From CAWIUB01 sp963839995 (GTDB lineage: Bacteria; Actinomycetota; Actinomycetes; Mycobacteriales; Jatrophihabitantaceae), in NCBI GenBank assembly GCA_963839995.1, contig CAWIXH010000017.1:62001-126000 (forward strand): a DNA stretch of 64,000 bases, read 5' to 3'. The position numbers were made by a program, and so were the translations under genes. Each line of letters begins with the position of its first letter. The stretch's first letter is position 1. Below are positions 17,289-26,030 of this stretch, piece by piece. The notes beneath the pieces are model-generated. The model saw nothing but the letters and a program-made list of their open reading frames with translations, had not been told where the DNA came from and did not search any database.

Positions 17289-18485
17289 TCAGCCGTTGTG
17301 GACGAGCTTGGCCAGCTGCTCGGCGCGGTCGGTGCGCTCCCACGTGAAGTCCGGCAGCTCACGCCCGAAGTGGCCGTAGGCGGCTGTCTGGGCGTAGATC
17401 GGCCGCTTCAGGTCCAGGTCGCGGATGATCGCGGCCGGCCGCAGGTCGAACGTGTCGGTGATCGCCTCGGCGATCCTGACCGGATCCGCGGTCTCGGTGC
17501 CGAACGTCTCGATGAACAGCCCGACGGGTTCCGCTTTGCCGATCGCGTACGCGATCTGGACCTCGACCTGCGACGCGAGCTTGGCCGCGACGACGTTCTT
17601 GGCCACCCAGCGCATGGCGTAGGCGGCCGAGCGGTCCACCTTGGACGGGTCCTTGCCGGAGAACGCCCCCCCGCCGTGCCGGGCGTAACCGCCGTAGGTG
17701 TCCACGATGATCTTGCGGCCGGTCAGCCCGGCGTCGCCCATCGGGCCGCCGATCTCGAACCGGCCGGTCGGGTTGACCAGCAGTCGATAGCCGTCGGACT
17801 CGATCCCTAGCCCGGCCAGCACCGGGGTGATTACGTGCTCGGCGACATCGGGCTTCAGCAGGGTGTCCAGGTCGATGTCAGCCGCGTGCTGGCTGGAGAC
17901 GACCACGGTGTCCAACCGCCGCGGCTTGCCATCGACGTACTCGATGGTCACCTGGGTCTTGCCGTCGGGGCGCAGATACGGCACGGTGCCGTCCTTGCGT
18001 ACCACGCTCAGCCGCTCGGCGAGCCGGTGCGCCAGGGCGATCGGCAGCGGCATGAGTTCCGGCGTCTCGTCGCAGGCGAACCCGAACATCAGGCCCTGAT
18101 CGCCCGCGCCCTGCATGGCGACCTCGTCGTGCGAGCCCTCGACCCGCGCCTCGTAGGCGGTGTCAACGCCCTGGGCGATGTCGGGCGATTGCGCGCCGAT
18201 CGCGACGTTGACACCGCACGATGCCCCGTCGAAGCCCTTGCGGGAGGAGTCGTAGCCGATCTCGAGGATGCGCTCTCGCACGATCGTCGGGATGTCAGCG
18301 TAGGCCTCGGTAGTGACCTCGCCGGCCACGTGGACCTGACCCGTGGTGATCAGCGTCTCAACGGCAACCCGGCTGTTGGGATCCTGGGCGAGCAGCGCGT
18401 CGAGGATCGAGTCACTGATCTGGTCGGCGATCTTGTCCGGGTGTCCCTCGGTGACGGACTCGGACGTGAAGAGGCGGCGGGTCAA
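17289..18485 (-). CDS. metK: S-adenosylmethionine synthetase
   Basis: MetK makes SAM from methionine and ATP. The 398 residues have the N-terminal ATP motif TSESVTEGHPDK (7-18), GAGDQGLMFG in the middle and the phosphate loop GGGAFSGKDPSKVDRS. There is no ATG or GTG at the conserved N-terminus. The TTG at 18485 follows GGGAG with five bases between and gives MTRRLFTSESVTEG, matching relatives. It follows coaBC by 43 bp. Confidence 0.95.
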   Translation of the reverse strand: MTRRLFTSESVTEGHPDKIADQISDSILDALLAQDPNSRVAVETLITTGQVHVAGEVTTEAYADIPTIVRERILEIGYDSSRKGFDGASCGVNVAIGAQSPDIAQGVDTAYEARVEGSHDEVAMQGAGDQGLMFGFACDETPELMPLPIALAHRLAERLSVVRKDGTVPYLRPDGKTQVTIEYVDGKPRRLDTVVVSSQHAADIDLDTLLKPDVAEHVITPVLAGLGIESDGYRLLVNPTGRFEIGGPMGDAGLTGRKIIVDTYGGYARHGGGAFSGKDPSKVDRSAAYAMRWVAKNVVAAKLASQVEVQIAYAIGKAEPVGLFIETFGTETADPVRIAEAITDTFDLRPAAIIRDLDLKRPIYAQTAAYGHFGRELPDFTWERTDRAEQLAKLVHNG

Positions 18486-18528
18486 ATCTGCTCCCGAAGT
18501 CGTGCGGCGGAAATGAGGTCGGCAAAGT

Positions 18529-19770
18529 CTAGCTGGACAGTCGGGATGACACCGCATCCCACACCGCCGCGGCGAGCACGGCCTTGGGGCCGAGCGGCAC
18601 AGGTAGCTCGGTGCCATCACTGCCCAGGATGACCGCGGCGTTGTCCGGCTGACCGAACGCGCGCCCGTCGCCGACGGCATTGACGACCATCAGGTCGCAT
18701 CCCTTGCCCGTCAGCTTCGCCCGGCCGTGGGCCAGCACGTCGCCTGCGGCGTCACCCGTCTCGGCGGCGAAGCCGACCAGCACCTGCCCCGGACGGCGGC
18801 CGCTGACCAGCTCGCGCAGCACGTCCGGAGTCCGTTCGAGCGCCACGGGATCGGGATCGGATTCCGACTTCTTGATCTTGTGCGGGGTGACGGACGCCGG
18901 GCGGAAGTCTGCCACCGCGGCCGCCATGACGACCGCGTCGGCCTCCCCGGCCGCCTTGAGCACCGCGTCGCGTAGCTCAGCGGTGCTTCCGACATGCACG
19001 ACGTCCGTGCCGGCCGGGTCTGGCCAGTCGCAGTTGGCCGCCACCAGCGTGACGCGGGCGCCGCGCGCGGCGGCCACGGTGCACAACGCGTACCCCTGCT
19101 TGCCCGACGACGCGTTGCCGAGGAAGCGGACCGGATCCAGCGGCTCGCGGGTGCCGCCCGCGCTGACGACGACCCGGTGTCCGGCCAGGTCGGCGGGCAG
19201 CGCACCGGCACGTACCAGCAGCACCTCGGCCAGCTGGGCGATCTCGGCGGGCTCGGGCAGCCGTCCCTTACCCGTGTCTGCGCCGGCGAGGCGACCCACG
19301 GCTGGCTCGAGCACCACAGCGCCGCGCCGGCGCAATGTGGTGACATTGTCCGCGGTGGCCGGGTGTTCCCACATCTCGGTGTGCATCGCCGGCACGAACA
19401 GCACCGGACAGCGCGCGGTCAGCAGCGTGTTGGTGAGCAGGTCGTCGGCGATGCCGTGTGCTGCGCGGGCGAGCAGGTCGGCGGTGGCTGGCGCGACGAC
19501 CACGAGATCGGCTTCGCGGCCCAACCGCACGTGCGGGATGTCGTGGGCACCGGCCCAGACGTCCGCGACGACTGGCCGGTGGGAGAGCGCGGCCCAGGTG
19601 GCCTCGCCCACGAACTCGAGGGCGGCGGCGGTGGGAACGACGGTGACCTCGTGGCCCCGCTCGCTCAGCCTGCGGAGCAAATCGGCGGCCTTGTAGGCGG
19701 CGATCCCGCCGGTCACGCCGAGAACGATGCGACGGTGTGGCCCGGCCAGCTCGTCGATCGCCTCGTCCAT
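18529..19770 (-). CDS. coaBC: Bifunctional phosphopantothenoylcysteine decarboxylase / synthetase
   Basis: CoaBC couples phosphopantothenate to cysteine and decarboxylates the product on the way to coenzyme A. The N-terminal flavoprotein CoaC half shows GVTGGIAAYKA, VVVAPATADLLARAAHG and PAMHTEMW. The C-terminal CoaB half starts near residue 190 with VVSAGGTREPLDPVRFLGNASSGKQG and continues with the dimer/active segment HKIKKSES. At 413 residues it has the usual length. It lies 12 bp after rpoZ in the conserved gmk-rpoZ-coaBC-metK order. Confidence 0.95.
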   Translation of the reverse strand: MDEAIDELAGPHRRIVLGVTGGIAAYKAADLLRRLSERGHEVTVVPTAAALEFVGEATWAALSHRPVVADVWAGAHDIPHVRLGREADLVVVAPATADLLARAAHGIADDLLTNTLLTARCPVLFVPAMHTEMWEHPATADNVTTLRRRGAVVLEPAVGRLAGADTGKGRLPEPAEIAQLAEVLLVRAGALPADLAGHRVVVSAGGTREPLDPVRFLGNASSGKQGYALCTVAAARGARVTLVAANCDWPDPAGTDVVHVGSTAELRDAVLKAAGEADAVVMAAAVADFRPASVTPHKIKKSESDPDPVALERTPDVLRELVSGRRPGQVLVGFAAETGDAAGDVLAHGRAKLTGKGCDLMVVNAVGDGRAFGQPDNAAVILGSDGTELPVPLGPKAVLAAAVWDAVSSRLSS

Positions 19771-19782
19771 GGCGAGCCCGGC

Positions 19783-20046
19783 TCAGGCCTCGGCGGGCTT
19801 GTATTCGATCAGGTCGCCGTTGATCTCGCGAAGCGCGATCGAGAGCGGCTTCTCCTGCGGAGCGGTCTCGACCAGTGGGCCGACGTATTCGAGCAGGCCG
19901 TCGCCGAGCTGGCTGTAGTAGGCGTTGATCTGCCGGGCACGCTTGGCCGCGATGATGACCAGGGAGTACTTCGACTGCGCCCGCTCGAGCAGCTCGTCGA
20001 TTGGCGGGTTGGTGATGCCCTCGGGGGCCGACACGGTTCCGGACAA
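19783..20046 (-). CDS. rpoZ: RNA polymerase omega subunit
   Basis: Omega promotes folding and assembly of the beta-prime subunit. The protein carries GITNPPIDELLERAQSKYSLVI, KRARQINAYYSQLGDG and EKPLSIALREINGDL, all typical of actinobacterial omega. Three starts are possible: TTG at 20088 (overlapping the gmk stop), TTG at 20046 and GTG at 20034. The 20046 start gives MSGTVSAPEGITNPP, which has the same N-terminal length as Streptomyces omega, so I prefer it. The gene is 87 residues from that start. Confidence 0.92.
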   Translation of the reverse strand: MSGTVSAPEGITNPPIDELLERAQSKYSLVIIAAKRARQINAYYSQLGDGLLEYVGPLVETAPQEKPLSIALREINGDLIEYKPAEA

Positions 20047-20084
20047 AGTTCGACTCGATTCGGTTCGTCTGCGGTGATTCGTCC

Positions 20085-20684
20085 TCAATGAGTAGGGGAC
20101 GCTTCGATCAATGCTACCAACTGCGCCGCCGCGCTATCGACGTCGTCGTTGATCAGGATGGCGTCGAACTCGCCCCCGGCAGCCAGCTCCATACGAGCGC
20201 GGACCAGGCGCTGGGCGACCAGATCCGGCGATTCGGTTCCGCGGCCGGACAGCCGGCGTTCCAGTTCGTCCCACGACGGCGGTGCCAGGAAGACGAACTG
20301 GGCGTCCGGCAGCTGGGCGCGAACCTGCCGCGCGCCCTGCAGCTCGATCTCAAGCAGGGTGGGAATCCCCGCCGCAAGGTGCTCCAATACCGGCTGGCGC
20401 GGGGTTCCGTACAGGTTCCCAAAGTGCTCGTTGTACTCCAGCAGCTCGCCCGCTTCGATCATCGCGAGGAACGCCGGCCGGTCGACGAATCGGTACTGCA
20501 CGCCGTCAACCTCCCCCGGGCGCGGTGCGCGGGTGGTGGCCGACACGGAGACCCAGATCTGCGGGCACCGGTCCCGCACCACCGCCACGACGGTCCCCTT
20601 GCCCACACCGGACGGCCCGGACAGCACGGTCAGCCGGCTAGCGGGCGGGTACTTCAACATTGGCCAGAAGGTTACCGGGATCAT
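20085..20684 (-). CDS. gmk: Guanylate kinase
   Basis: Gmk phosphorylates GMP to GDP. It has the P-loop GPSGVGKG (23-30), the GMP-binding segment SATTRAPRPGEVDGVQYRFV and the lid with EIELQGARQVR. The ATG at 20684 has no ribosome site, and the internal ATG at 20660 is an alternative. In Streptomyces and mycobacteria the nucleoid protein gene sIHF/mIHF lies directly upstream, between gmk and pyrF. Here it is absent and a divergent transhydrogenase operon begins 68 bp away. Confidence 0.94.
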   Translation of the reverse strand: MIPVTFWPMLKYPPASRLTVLSGPSGVGKGTVVAVVRDRCPQIWVSVSATTRAPRPGEVDGVQYRFVDRPAFLAMIEAGELLEYNEHFGNLYGTPRQPVLEHLAAGIPTLLEIELQGARQVRAQLPDAQFVFLAPPSWDELERRLSGRGTESPDLVAQRLVRARMELAAGGEFDAILINDDVDSAAAQLVALIEASPTH

Positions 20685-20752
20685 GTCGGTGCGCAGTCTG
20701 CGCCGCTAGGGTGCGGGTACTCGCATCCGGGACGGTCGGGAGGTCGGCTGCT

Positions 20753-21913
20753 ATGGCGTTACGGCTCGGTGTTCTCAAGGAGGACGCGCCCGGGGAACGT
20801 CGTGTCGCGCTGACCCCCGACGCCGTGAAGCGGCTGCGCGACGCGGGGCTCGCGATATCCGTCGAGGCCGGTGCCGGTGCGGCGGCCTGGTTCTCCGACG
20901 AAGAGTACGCGCGCACGGGAGCCGAGCTGGCTACCGGGCACCAAGTGCTGTCCGGTGCGGATGTGGTGCTGAGCGTCGGGCCGGTCGAGGCAGATCGGCT
21001 GCGCGACGGGCAGGCTGTGGTCGGGCTGCTGCAGCCGCTGCTGAATGCGCCGGCCATGCTCGACCTCGCGCGGCGCGGCGTGACTGCGATCAGCCTCGAT
21101 GGCCTGCCGCGCACCCTTTCCCGCGCGCAGGGCATGGACGCGCTGTCGTCGCAAGCCAACGTCGCGGGCTACAAGGCCGTACTCGTCGCGGCCGACAACT
21201 TCGACCGGTTCTTCCCACTCCTGATCACCGCCGCCGGGACGTCCAAACCAGCGGAGGTCCTGGTTCTCGGCGCCGGCGTCGCGGGCCTGCAGGCGATCGG
21301 TACGGCGCGGCGCCTGGGTGGGATTGTCCGCGCTTACGACGTGCGCCCAGCCAGTCGCGACGAGGTCAAGTCGCTCGGCGGGCAATTCGTGGAGCTGAAG
21401 TCTGTCGAGTCGGTGGCCGGCGAAGGCGGGTACGCCCGCGCGCTCACCGCCGAGGAGCAGGCCGCGCAGCAAGCCGAGCTAACCGACCACATCATGAAGC
21501 ACGACATCGTCATTACCACCGCACAGGTGCCGGGGCGTCGACCACCGCTGATGGTCACCGCCGAGGCGGTGGCAGGGATGCGACCCGGCTCGGTGATAGT
21601 CGATATGGCGGCGTCCGAGCTCGGCGGCAACGTCGAGATCTCCAAGCCGAGCGAGACACTCGTGTCCGACAACGGCGTAACGATCATCGGTGCCGCCGAC
21701 CTGCCGTCCCAGATGGCCACGTCGGCGTCGAGCACGTACGCGCGCAATATCAGCGCGCTGTTGCTTCATCTCGTGTCCGACGACGGGACGCTCGCGATCG
21801 ATCAGCTGCTCGCCGACGGCGACGAGATCGCTGCGGGCGTCGTCATCACCCACGCTGGGCAGGTCGTCCAAGCGGCGACGGCCGCCCTGCTGGACAAGGA
21901 GGCCTCGGCATGA
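20753..21913 (+). CDS. pntAA: NAD(P) transhydrogenase, alpha-1 subunit
   Basis: This is the NAD(H)-binding domain of the proton-translocating transhydrogenase, which uses the proton gradient to reduce NADP with NADH. The 386 residues show GVLKEDAPGERRVALTPDAV, LSSQANVAGYKAVL and the Rossmann motif GAGVAGLQAIGTARRLG. There are no membrane segments, as expected when the alpha chain is split. The ATG at 20753 follows GGGAGG at a wide (9 base) spacing. It overlaps pntAB as ATGA. Confidence 0.94.
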   Translation: MALRLGVLKEDAPGERRVALTPDAVKRLRDAGLAISVEAGAGAAAWFSDEEYARTGAELATGHQVLSGADVVLSVGPVEADRLRDGQAVVGLLQPLLNAPAMLDLARRGVTAISLDGLPRTLSRAQGMDALSSQANVAGYKAVLVAADNFDRFFPLLITAAGTSKPAEVLVLGAGVAGLQAIGTARRLGGIVRAYDVRPASRDEVKSLGGQFVELKSVESVAGEGGYARALTAEEQAAQQAELTDHIMKHDIVITTAQVPGRRPPLMVTAEAVAGMRPGSVIVDMAASELGGNVEISKPSETLVSDNGVTIIGAADLPSQMATSASSTYARNISALLLHLVSDDGTLAIDQLLADGDEIAAGVVITHAGQVVQAATAALLDKEASA

Positions 21914-22227
21914 CCGGTTCGTTCGTCGGGGACATGACGATCTTCGTGCTGGCCCTGCTGGTCGGCTTCGAGGTCATCAGCAAGGTACCCGCCACGCTGC
22001 ACACGCCACTGATGTCCGGCGCGAACTCTATTCACGGCGTGGTGCTCGTCGGCGTGATTATCCTCGCCGGTTACGTGCAGGGCGCAGTCGGCTACGTACT
22101 CATGTTCATCGCCGCCGCGTTCGGCGCAGCCAACGTCGTCGGCGGCTACCTCGTGACCGACCGGATGCTGGAGATGTTCAAGAAACGGCCGGTGCGGACG
22201 GCAGCGAAGGACGAGGCCGCGAAGTGA
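21910..22227 (+). CDS. pntAB: NAD(P) transhydrogenase, alpha-2 (membrane) subunit
   Basis: A 105-residue membrane protein with three or four hydrophobic helices (about 9-27, 42-60 and 63-82) and the conserved SKVPATLHTPLMSGANSIHG loop (24-43). It forms part of the proton channel with PntB. It overlaps pntAA by ATGA and pntB by GTGA, so the three subunits are translationally coupled. Confidence 0.94.
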   Translation: MTGSFVGDMTIFVLALLVGFEVISKVPATLHTPLMSGANSIHGVVLVGVIILAGYVQGAVGYVLMFIAAAFGAANVVGGYLVTDRMLEMFKKRPVRTAAKDEAAK

Positions 22228-23633
22228 GCGCCACGGAGATCGGCATCCGGTTCGCGTCGCTGTTCGGAGCGGTGTGCTTCGTGCTCGGCCTGCACCTGAT
22301 GAACTCCCCCGCGACCGCGCGGCGCGGCAATCAAGTCTCCGCATTCGGCATGCTCGTCGCGGTCGCCGCGGCTTTGGTCGGCGTAGCGTCTGGCCAGAAC
22401 GGCGCGGACATGACCCCCGCCCGTTGGCTCGTGTTGATCACCGGCGCGCTGCTCGGCGGCGCGTGGGGTCTCTACACGGCACGCACCATTGCGATGACAG
22501 CGATGCCGCAACTGGTATCCGTGTTCAACGCCGTCGGTGGCGGCGCCGCTGCGCTCATCGCGATCGTTGACTACAACCAGAACCCGCACCTCCCAGCCGG
22601 GACCGCGACCGCGACGATCCTCGACATCGTCATCGGCTGCACGACGTTCTCTGGCTCGCTGATCGCGGCCGCCAAGCTGCAGGGCTACTGGAGCCAACCG
22701 GTGTCGTTTCGGGGGTCACACTTCGCAATGGCGGCCGTCGCGCTGGCCGCGGTAGGAGGCGGCGCGTGGGTCATCGCGGGCGCGCACAACGTCGCGGTGC
22801 TCGTCGGCGTCGCTTGGCTCGCCGTGATCTTCGGGGTGCTCATGGTGCTGCCGATCGGCGGCGCCGACATGCCGGTCGTCATCTCGCTGCTGAACGCCTT
22901 CACCGGAACCGCGGTCGCGATGGCCGGCTTCGTGCTGGGCAACCCGACGCTCGTGATCGCCGGCGCGCTGGTCGGCGCGTCCGGTTCCATCCTCACCAAG
23001 CTGATGGCCGACGCGATGAACCGGTCGGTGGTCAACATCATCGTGGGCGGTTTCGGCACCGGCGCGGTGGGCACGCTAGCCGTGGCCGGCACGGGCGGCA
23101 CGGTGAAGTCGATCGCGGTCGACGACGCGGCGCTCCAGCTCGCCTACGCGAGCAAGGTGATCATCGTGCCGGGCTATGGCCTGGCCGCCGCGCAGGCACA
23201 GCACGAGTGTCACGAGCTCGGCGAGCTGCTCGAGGAGCGAGGAGTGGACGTGTGCTACGCCATCCACCCAGTCGCGGGCCGCATGCCGGGACATATGAAC
23301 GTGCTGCTCGCCGAAGCGAACGTCCCGTACGACGAACTCAAAGAGATGGACGATGTCAACCCGGAGTTCGACCGGACGGACGTGGCGCTCGTCGTCGGCG
23401 CGAACGACGTGACAAATCCGGCCGCGCGCCGGGCGGGTAACGCTGTGTCGGGTATGCCGATTCTCAACGTCGACCACGCCAAGTCGATCATCGTGATCAA
23501 GCGGTCGATGGCCTCTGGCTACGCGGGACTCGACAACGAGCTGTACACCGATCCCAAGACGAGCATGTTCTTCACCGACGCGAAAAAGGGGCTGGCATCG
23601 CTCGTCAGCGCCACCAAGACGCTCGTCGGATAG
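22224..23633 (+). CDS. pntB: NAD(P) transhydrogenase, beta subunit
   Basis: The 469-residue protein consists of a membrane domain with about nine hydrophobic segments (to roughly residue 290) and the NADP(H)-binding domain III, recognised by VPGYGLAAAQAQHE, AIHPVAGRMPGHMNVLLAEA, VVGANDVTNPAAR and KRSMASGYAG. It starts with GTG at 22224, overlapping the pntAB stop. With PntAA and PntAB it forms a complete pump and is not truncated. Confidence 0.95.
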   Translation: MSATEIGIRFASLFGAVCFVLGLHLMNSPATARRGNQVSAFGMLVAVAAALVGVASGQNGADMTPARWLVLITGALLGGAWGLYTARTIAMTAMPQLVSVFNAVGGGAAALIAIVDYNQNPHLPAGTATATILDIVIGCTTFSGSLIAAAKLQGYWSQPVSFRGSHFAMAAVALAAVGGGAWVIAGAHNVAVLVGVAWLAVIFGVLMVLPIGGADMPVVISLLNAFTGTAVAMAGFVLGNPTLVIAGALVGASGSILTKLMADAMNRSVVNIIVGGFGTGAVGTLAVAGTGGTVKSIAVDDAALQLAYASKVIIVPGYGLAAAQAQHECHELGELLEERGVDVCYAIHPVAGRMPGHMNVLLAEANVPYDELKEMDDVNPEFDRTDVALVVGANDVTNPAARRAGNAVSGMPILNVDHAKSIIVIKRSMASGYAGLDNELYTDPKTSMFFTDAKKGLASLVSATKTLVG

Positions 23634-23643
23634 CGTCGAAGCC

Positions 23644-24594
23644 GTGGATTTCCGGCGGCTCGGCGAATCCGGCCTCGTCGTCTCCGTGGTGGGTCTGGGC
23701 ACCAACAACTTCGGCATGAAGCTTTCCGCCGACCAGTCGCGTGAGGTCGTGCACGCCGCCCTGGACCACGGCGTCACCTTGTTCGACACCTCCGACTCCT
23801 ACGGCGCATCCGAGGAGCGGCTCGGCGCCGCACTCGAAGGCCGCCGCGACGATGTGGTGATCGCGACCAAGTTCGGCAGCGACGTGCGCCGCCGCGGCCT
23901 GTCCAACGGCGAAGACTGGAGCGCGCGGGGATCCCGCCGCTACCTCAGGCGCGCCGTCGAATCGTCCATGCGCCGGCTGCGCACTGACTGGATCGACCTC
24001 TACCAGCTGCACCGCCCCGATGCCACCACACCGATCGAGGAGACCCTGTCGGCGCTAGACGACCTGGTGCACGAGGGCAAGGTGCGCTATCTCGGCAACT
24101 CGAACTTCCGCGGCTGGCAGGCGGCCCACGCGGAGTGGGTCGCGCGCACCCGTGGCTTGGAACGATTCGTCAGCGCACAGAACGAATACAACCTGCTGGC
24201 GCGCGGCATCGAGCAGGACCTGATTCCAGCGCTGGAGGCGTACCGGATCGGGCTGCTGCCGTTCTTCCCGCTGGCCAGCGGGCTGCTCAGCGGCAAGTAC
24301 CGCCGCGGCGAGCCGCCGCCGCCCGGCAGCCGAATCGCCCTATGGGGGCGCGAGGCCGTCCTCACCGACTCGGCCTTCGACGTGATCGAGCAGCTGGAGG
24401 CCTTCGCCGCCGCGCGTTCGATCACCGTGCTGGACGTGGCGATAGGCGGGCTCGCGGCGCAGCCAACGGTCGCCTCCGTCATCGCCGGCGCGACATCGGC
24501 CGAACAGGTCGCCGCGAACGTGCGGGCCGGTCTCTGGCGGCCCACCGCGGACGATCTGGCAGAGATCGACCGGATCACCGCCCCGGAGGGCTGA
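23644..24594 (+). CDS. Aldo/keto reductase
   Basis: A 316-residue TIM-barrel NADPH-dependent reductase. The catalytic tetrad is visible as D48, Y53, K76 and H123 (DTSDSY, ATKFG, LYQLHRPD), and the C-terminal GATSAEQVAANV matches the nucleotide-binding end. The substrate cannot be told. The GTG start lies 10 bp behind pntB on the same strand, so it may draw on the NADPH supplied by the pump; that link is inferred. Its TGA is followed in the same frame, after one codon, by the methyltransferase gene. Confidence 0.88.
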   Translation: MDFRRLGESGLVVSVVGLGTNNFGMKLSADQSREVVHAALDHGVTLFDTSDSYGASEERLGAALEGRRDDVVIATKFGSDVRRRGLSNGEDWSARGSRRYLRRAVESSMRRLRTDWIDLYQLHRPDATTPIEETLSALDDLVHEGKVRYLGNSNFRGWQAAHAEWVARTRGLERFVSAQNEYNLLARGIEQDLIPALEAYRIGLLPFFPLASGLLSGKYRRGEPPPPGSRIALWGREAVLTDSAFDVIEQLEAFAAARSITVLDVAIGGLAAQPTVASVIAGATSAEQVAANVRAGLWRPTADDLAEIDRITAPEG

Positions 24595-24597
24595 GCC

Positions 24598-25203
24598 ATC
24601 GGCGAACCGGACGACTTCGACGAGATCTACTCCTCGGTCGGGGACGATCTCGATCGGATTCCGTGGGCCGGTCTGCGTCCGCACCCGGTGCTCGTCGAAT
24701 GGCTGGACAGTGGAGCGCCCCCGGACCGTTCAACGCCCGCACTCGTCGTGGGCTGCGGCGTCGGTGACGATGCCGCCGACCTGACCCGCCGTGGGTACGA
24801 CGTGACGGCGTTCGACCGATCCCCTACCGCGATCGGCTGGTGTCGCAGGCGATTTCCGGACTCGGGGGTCGAGTTCCAGATCCGGGACCTGCTCGCATTG
24901 CCGGCCGCCTGGCGCCGGCGTTTCCGGCTCGTGGTCGAGATCAACACGATCCAGTCGCTGCCCGTCCCGCGCCGTGCCGAGGTGATCGCCGCGATCGCTG
25001 CAACGGTCGCACAGGGTGGCCTGCTCTTCGTCCGCTGTGCCCTGCGAGACGACGGCGATCCTGTCGAGACGCGGCCGTGGCCGGTCAGCCCGGCAGAGCT
25101 GCGGCTGTTTGCCGGCGAGGGACTCCGGGAGCTCTCGTTCGAGATCACCGACGTCTCGCCGGCCGGCACCGAGCACGCCCGAGTCGTCTGGACGCGCGAC
25201 TAG
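24598..25203 (+). CDS. Class I SAM-dependent methyltransferase, apparent ATC start
   Basis: The protein has motif I as ALVVGCGVGDDAA (48-60) with the acidic end of strand 2 at AFDRS, so it is a small-molecule-type Rossmann methyltransferase of unknown substrate. The first ordinary start (GTG, 24688) would remove the segment IPWAGLRPHPVLVEWLD, which resembles the N-terminus of relatives. Upstream in frame there is only ATC at 24598, placed seven bases behind GGAGGG (24585-24590) and one codon after the aldo/keto reductase TGA. It converges with pyrF, overlapping by 4 bp. Confidence 0.8.
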   Translation: MGEPDDFDEIYSSVGDDLDRIPWAGLRPHPVLVEWLDSGAPPDRSTPALVVGCGVGDDAADLTRRGYDVTAFDRSPTAIGWCRRRFPDSGVEFQIRDLLALPAAWRRRFRLVVEINTIQSLPVPRRAEVIAAIAATVAQGGLLFVRCALRDDGDPVETRPWPVSPAELRLFAGEGLRELSFEITDVSPAGTEHARVVWTRD

Positions 25204-26030
25204 TCGGCTCGAAGGAAGGCGAACTGCTCGACGTAACCCCCGGCAGCGGCGCGCAGGGCCCGCACGTCGGGCCCGTGCCGGAGCACCTCACGCGACACGC
25301 TGGGCAGCACCGCCCGCAGCGAACCGGCGAACATCCGCCGCACGTCCTCGGCCGTGCCGCCCTGCGCGCCGACACCGGGCGCGAGGATCGGCCCGTTGAG
25401 CTTCGTCAGATCCACGTCCACGTCGCCGATTGTGGCCCCGACGACCAGGCCCAGCGAGCCGAGTGGCTCGGCTCCCGCGTTGCGCGCCGCGATGTCGTCG
25501 ACGATCGTCTGCGCCACGGTGCGACCGTCCGGCTCCAATGCGTGCTGCACCTGCGCGCCCTGCGGATTGGACGTCAGCGTGAGGACGAACGCACCCGTCC
25601 CGTGCTTCTCGGCGGCGTCGAACGCCGGGGTCAGTGAGCCGACGCCGAGAAACGGTGTGATGGTGATCGCGTCGACCGCGAGCGGCGCAGAGGGGTCCAG
25701 GTATGCCTCGGCGTAGGCGCTCATCGTCGAGCCGATGTCGCCCCGCTTGACGTCGAGAACGATCAGGGCACCAGCCGCCCGGGCTTCGCGCACCACCTGT
25801 TCGAGCACCGCGATGCCGGCCGAGCCGAACCGTTCGAAGAACGCCGACTGCGGCTTGAGCACCGCCACCTCGTTCGCGAAGGCCTCGACGCAGGTCAGCG
25901 CGAACCGCTCCAGGCCGACGACCGAGTTGGGCAGGCCCCAAGCGGCGAGCAGCCAGGCGTGCGGATCGATGCCGACGCACAGCGGGCCACGCTTGCGCAC
26001 CGCGGCGTCGAGGCGGCCTGCGAAGTTCAT
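25200..26030 (-). CDS. pyrF: Orotidine-5'-phosphate decarboxylase
   Basis: PyrF makes UMP from OMP, the last step of the pathway. The 276-residue protein is of the longer subfamily 2 type common in actinobacteria, with the active-site DVKRGD (D93, K95, D98) and TPFLGVGSL in place of the short type's signature. It is the final gene of the pyr operon, overlapping pyrD by ATGA. Confidence 0.95.
   Translation of the reverse strand: MNFAGRLDAAVRKRGPLCVGIDPHAWLLAAWGLPNSVVGLERFALTCVEAFANEVAVLKPQSAFFERFGSAGIAVLEQVVREARAAGALIVLDVKRGDIGSTMSAYAEAYLDPSAPLAVDAITITPFLGVGSLTPAFDAAEKHGTGAFVLTLTSNPQGAQVQHALEPDGRTVAQTIVDDIAARNAGAEPLGSLGLVVGATIGDVDVDLTKLNGPILAPGVGAQGGTAEDVRRMFAGSLRAVLPSVSREVLRHGPDVRALRAAAGGYVEQFAFLRAD

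Noticed and set aside
18486..18528. SAM riboswitch before metK
   Set aside because: Only 43 bp separate coaBC and metK, too short for any SAM riboswitch, and no conserved core is present.
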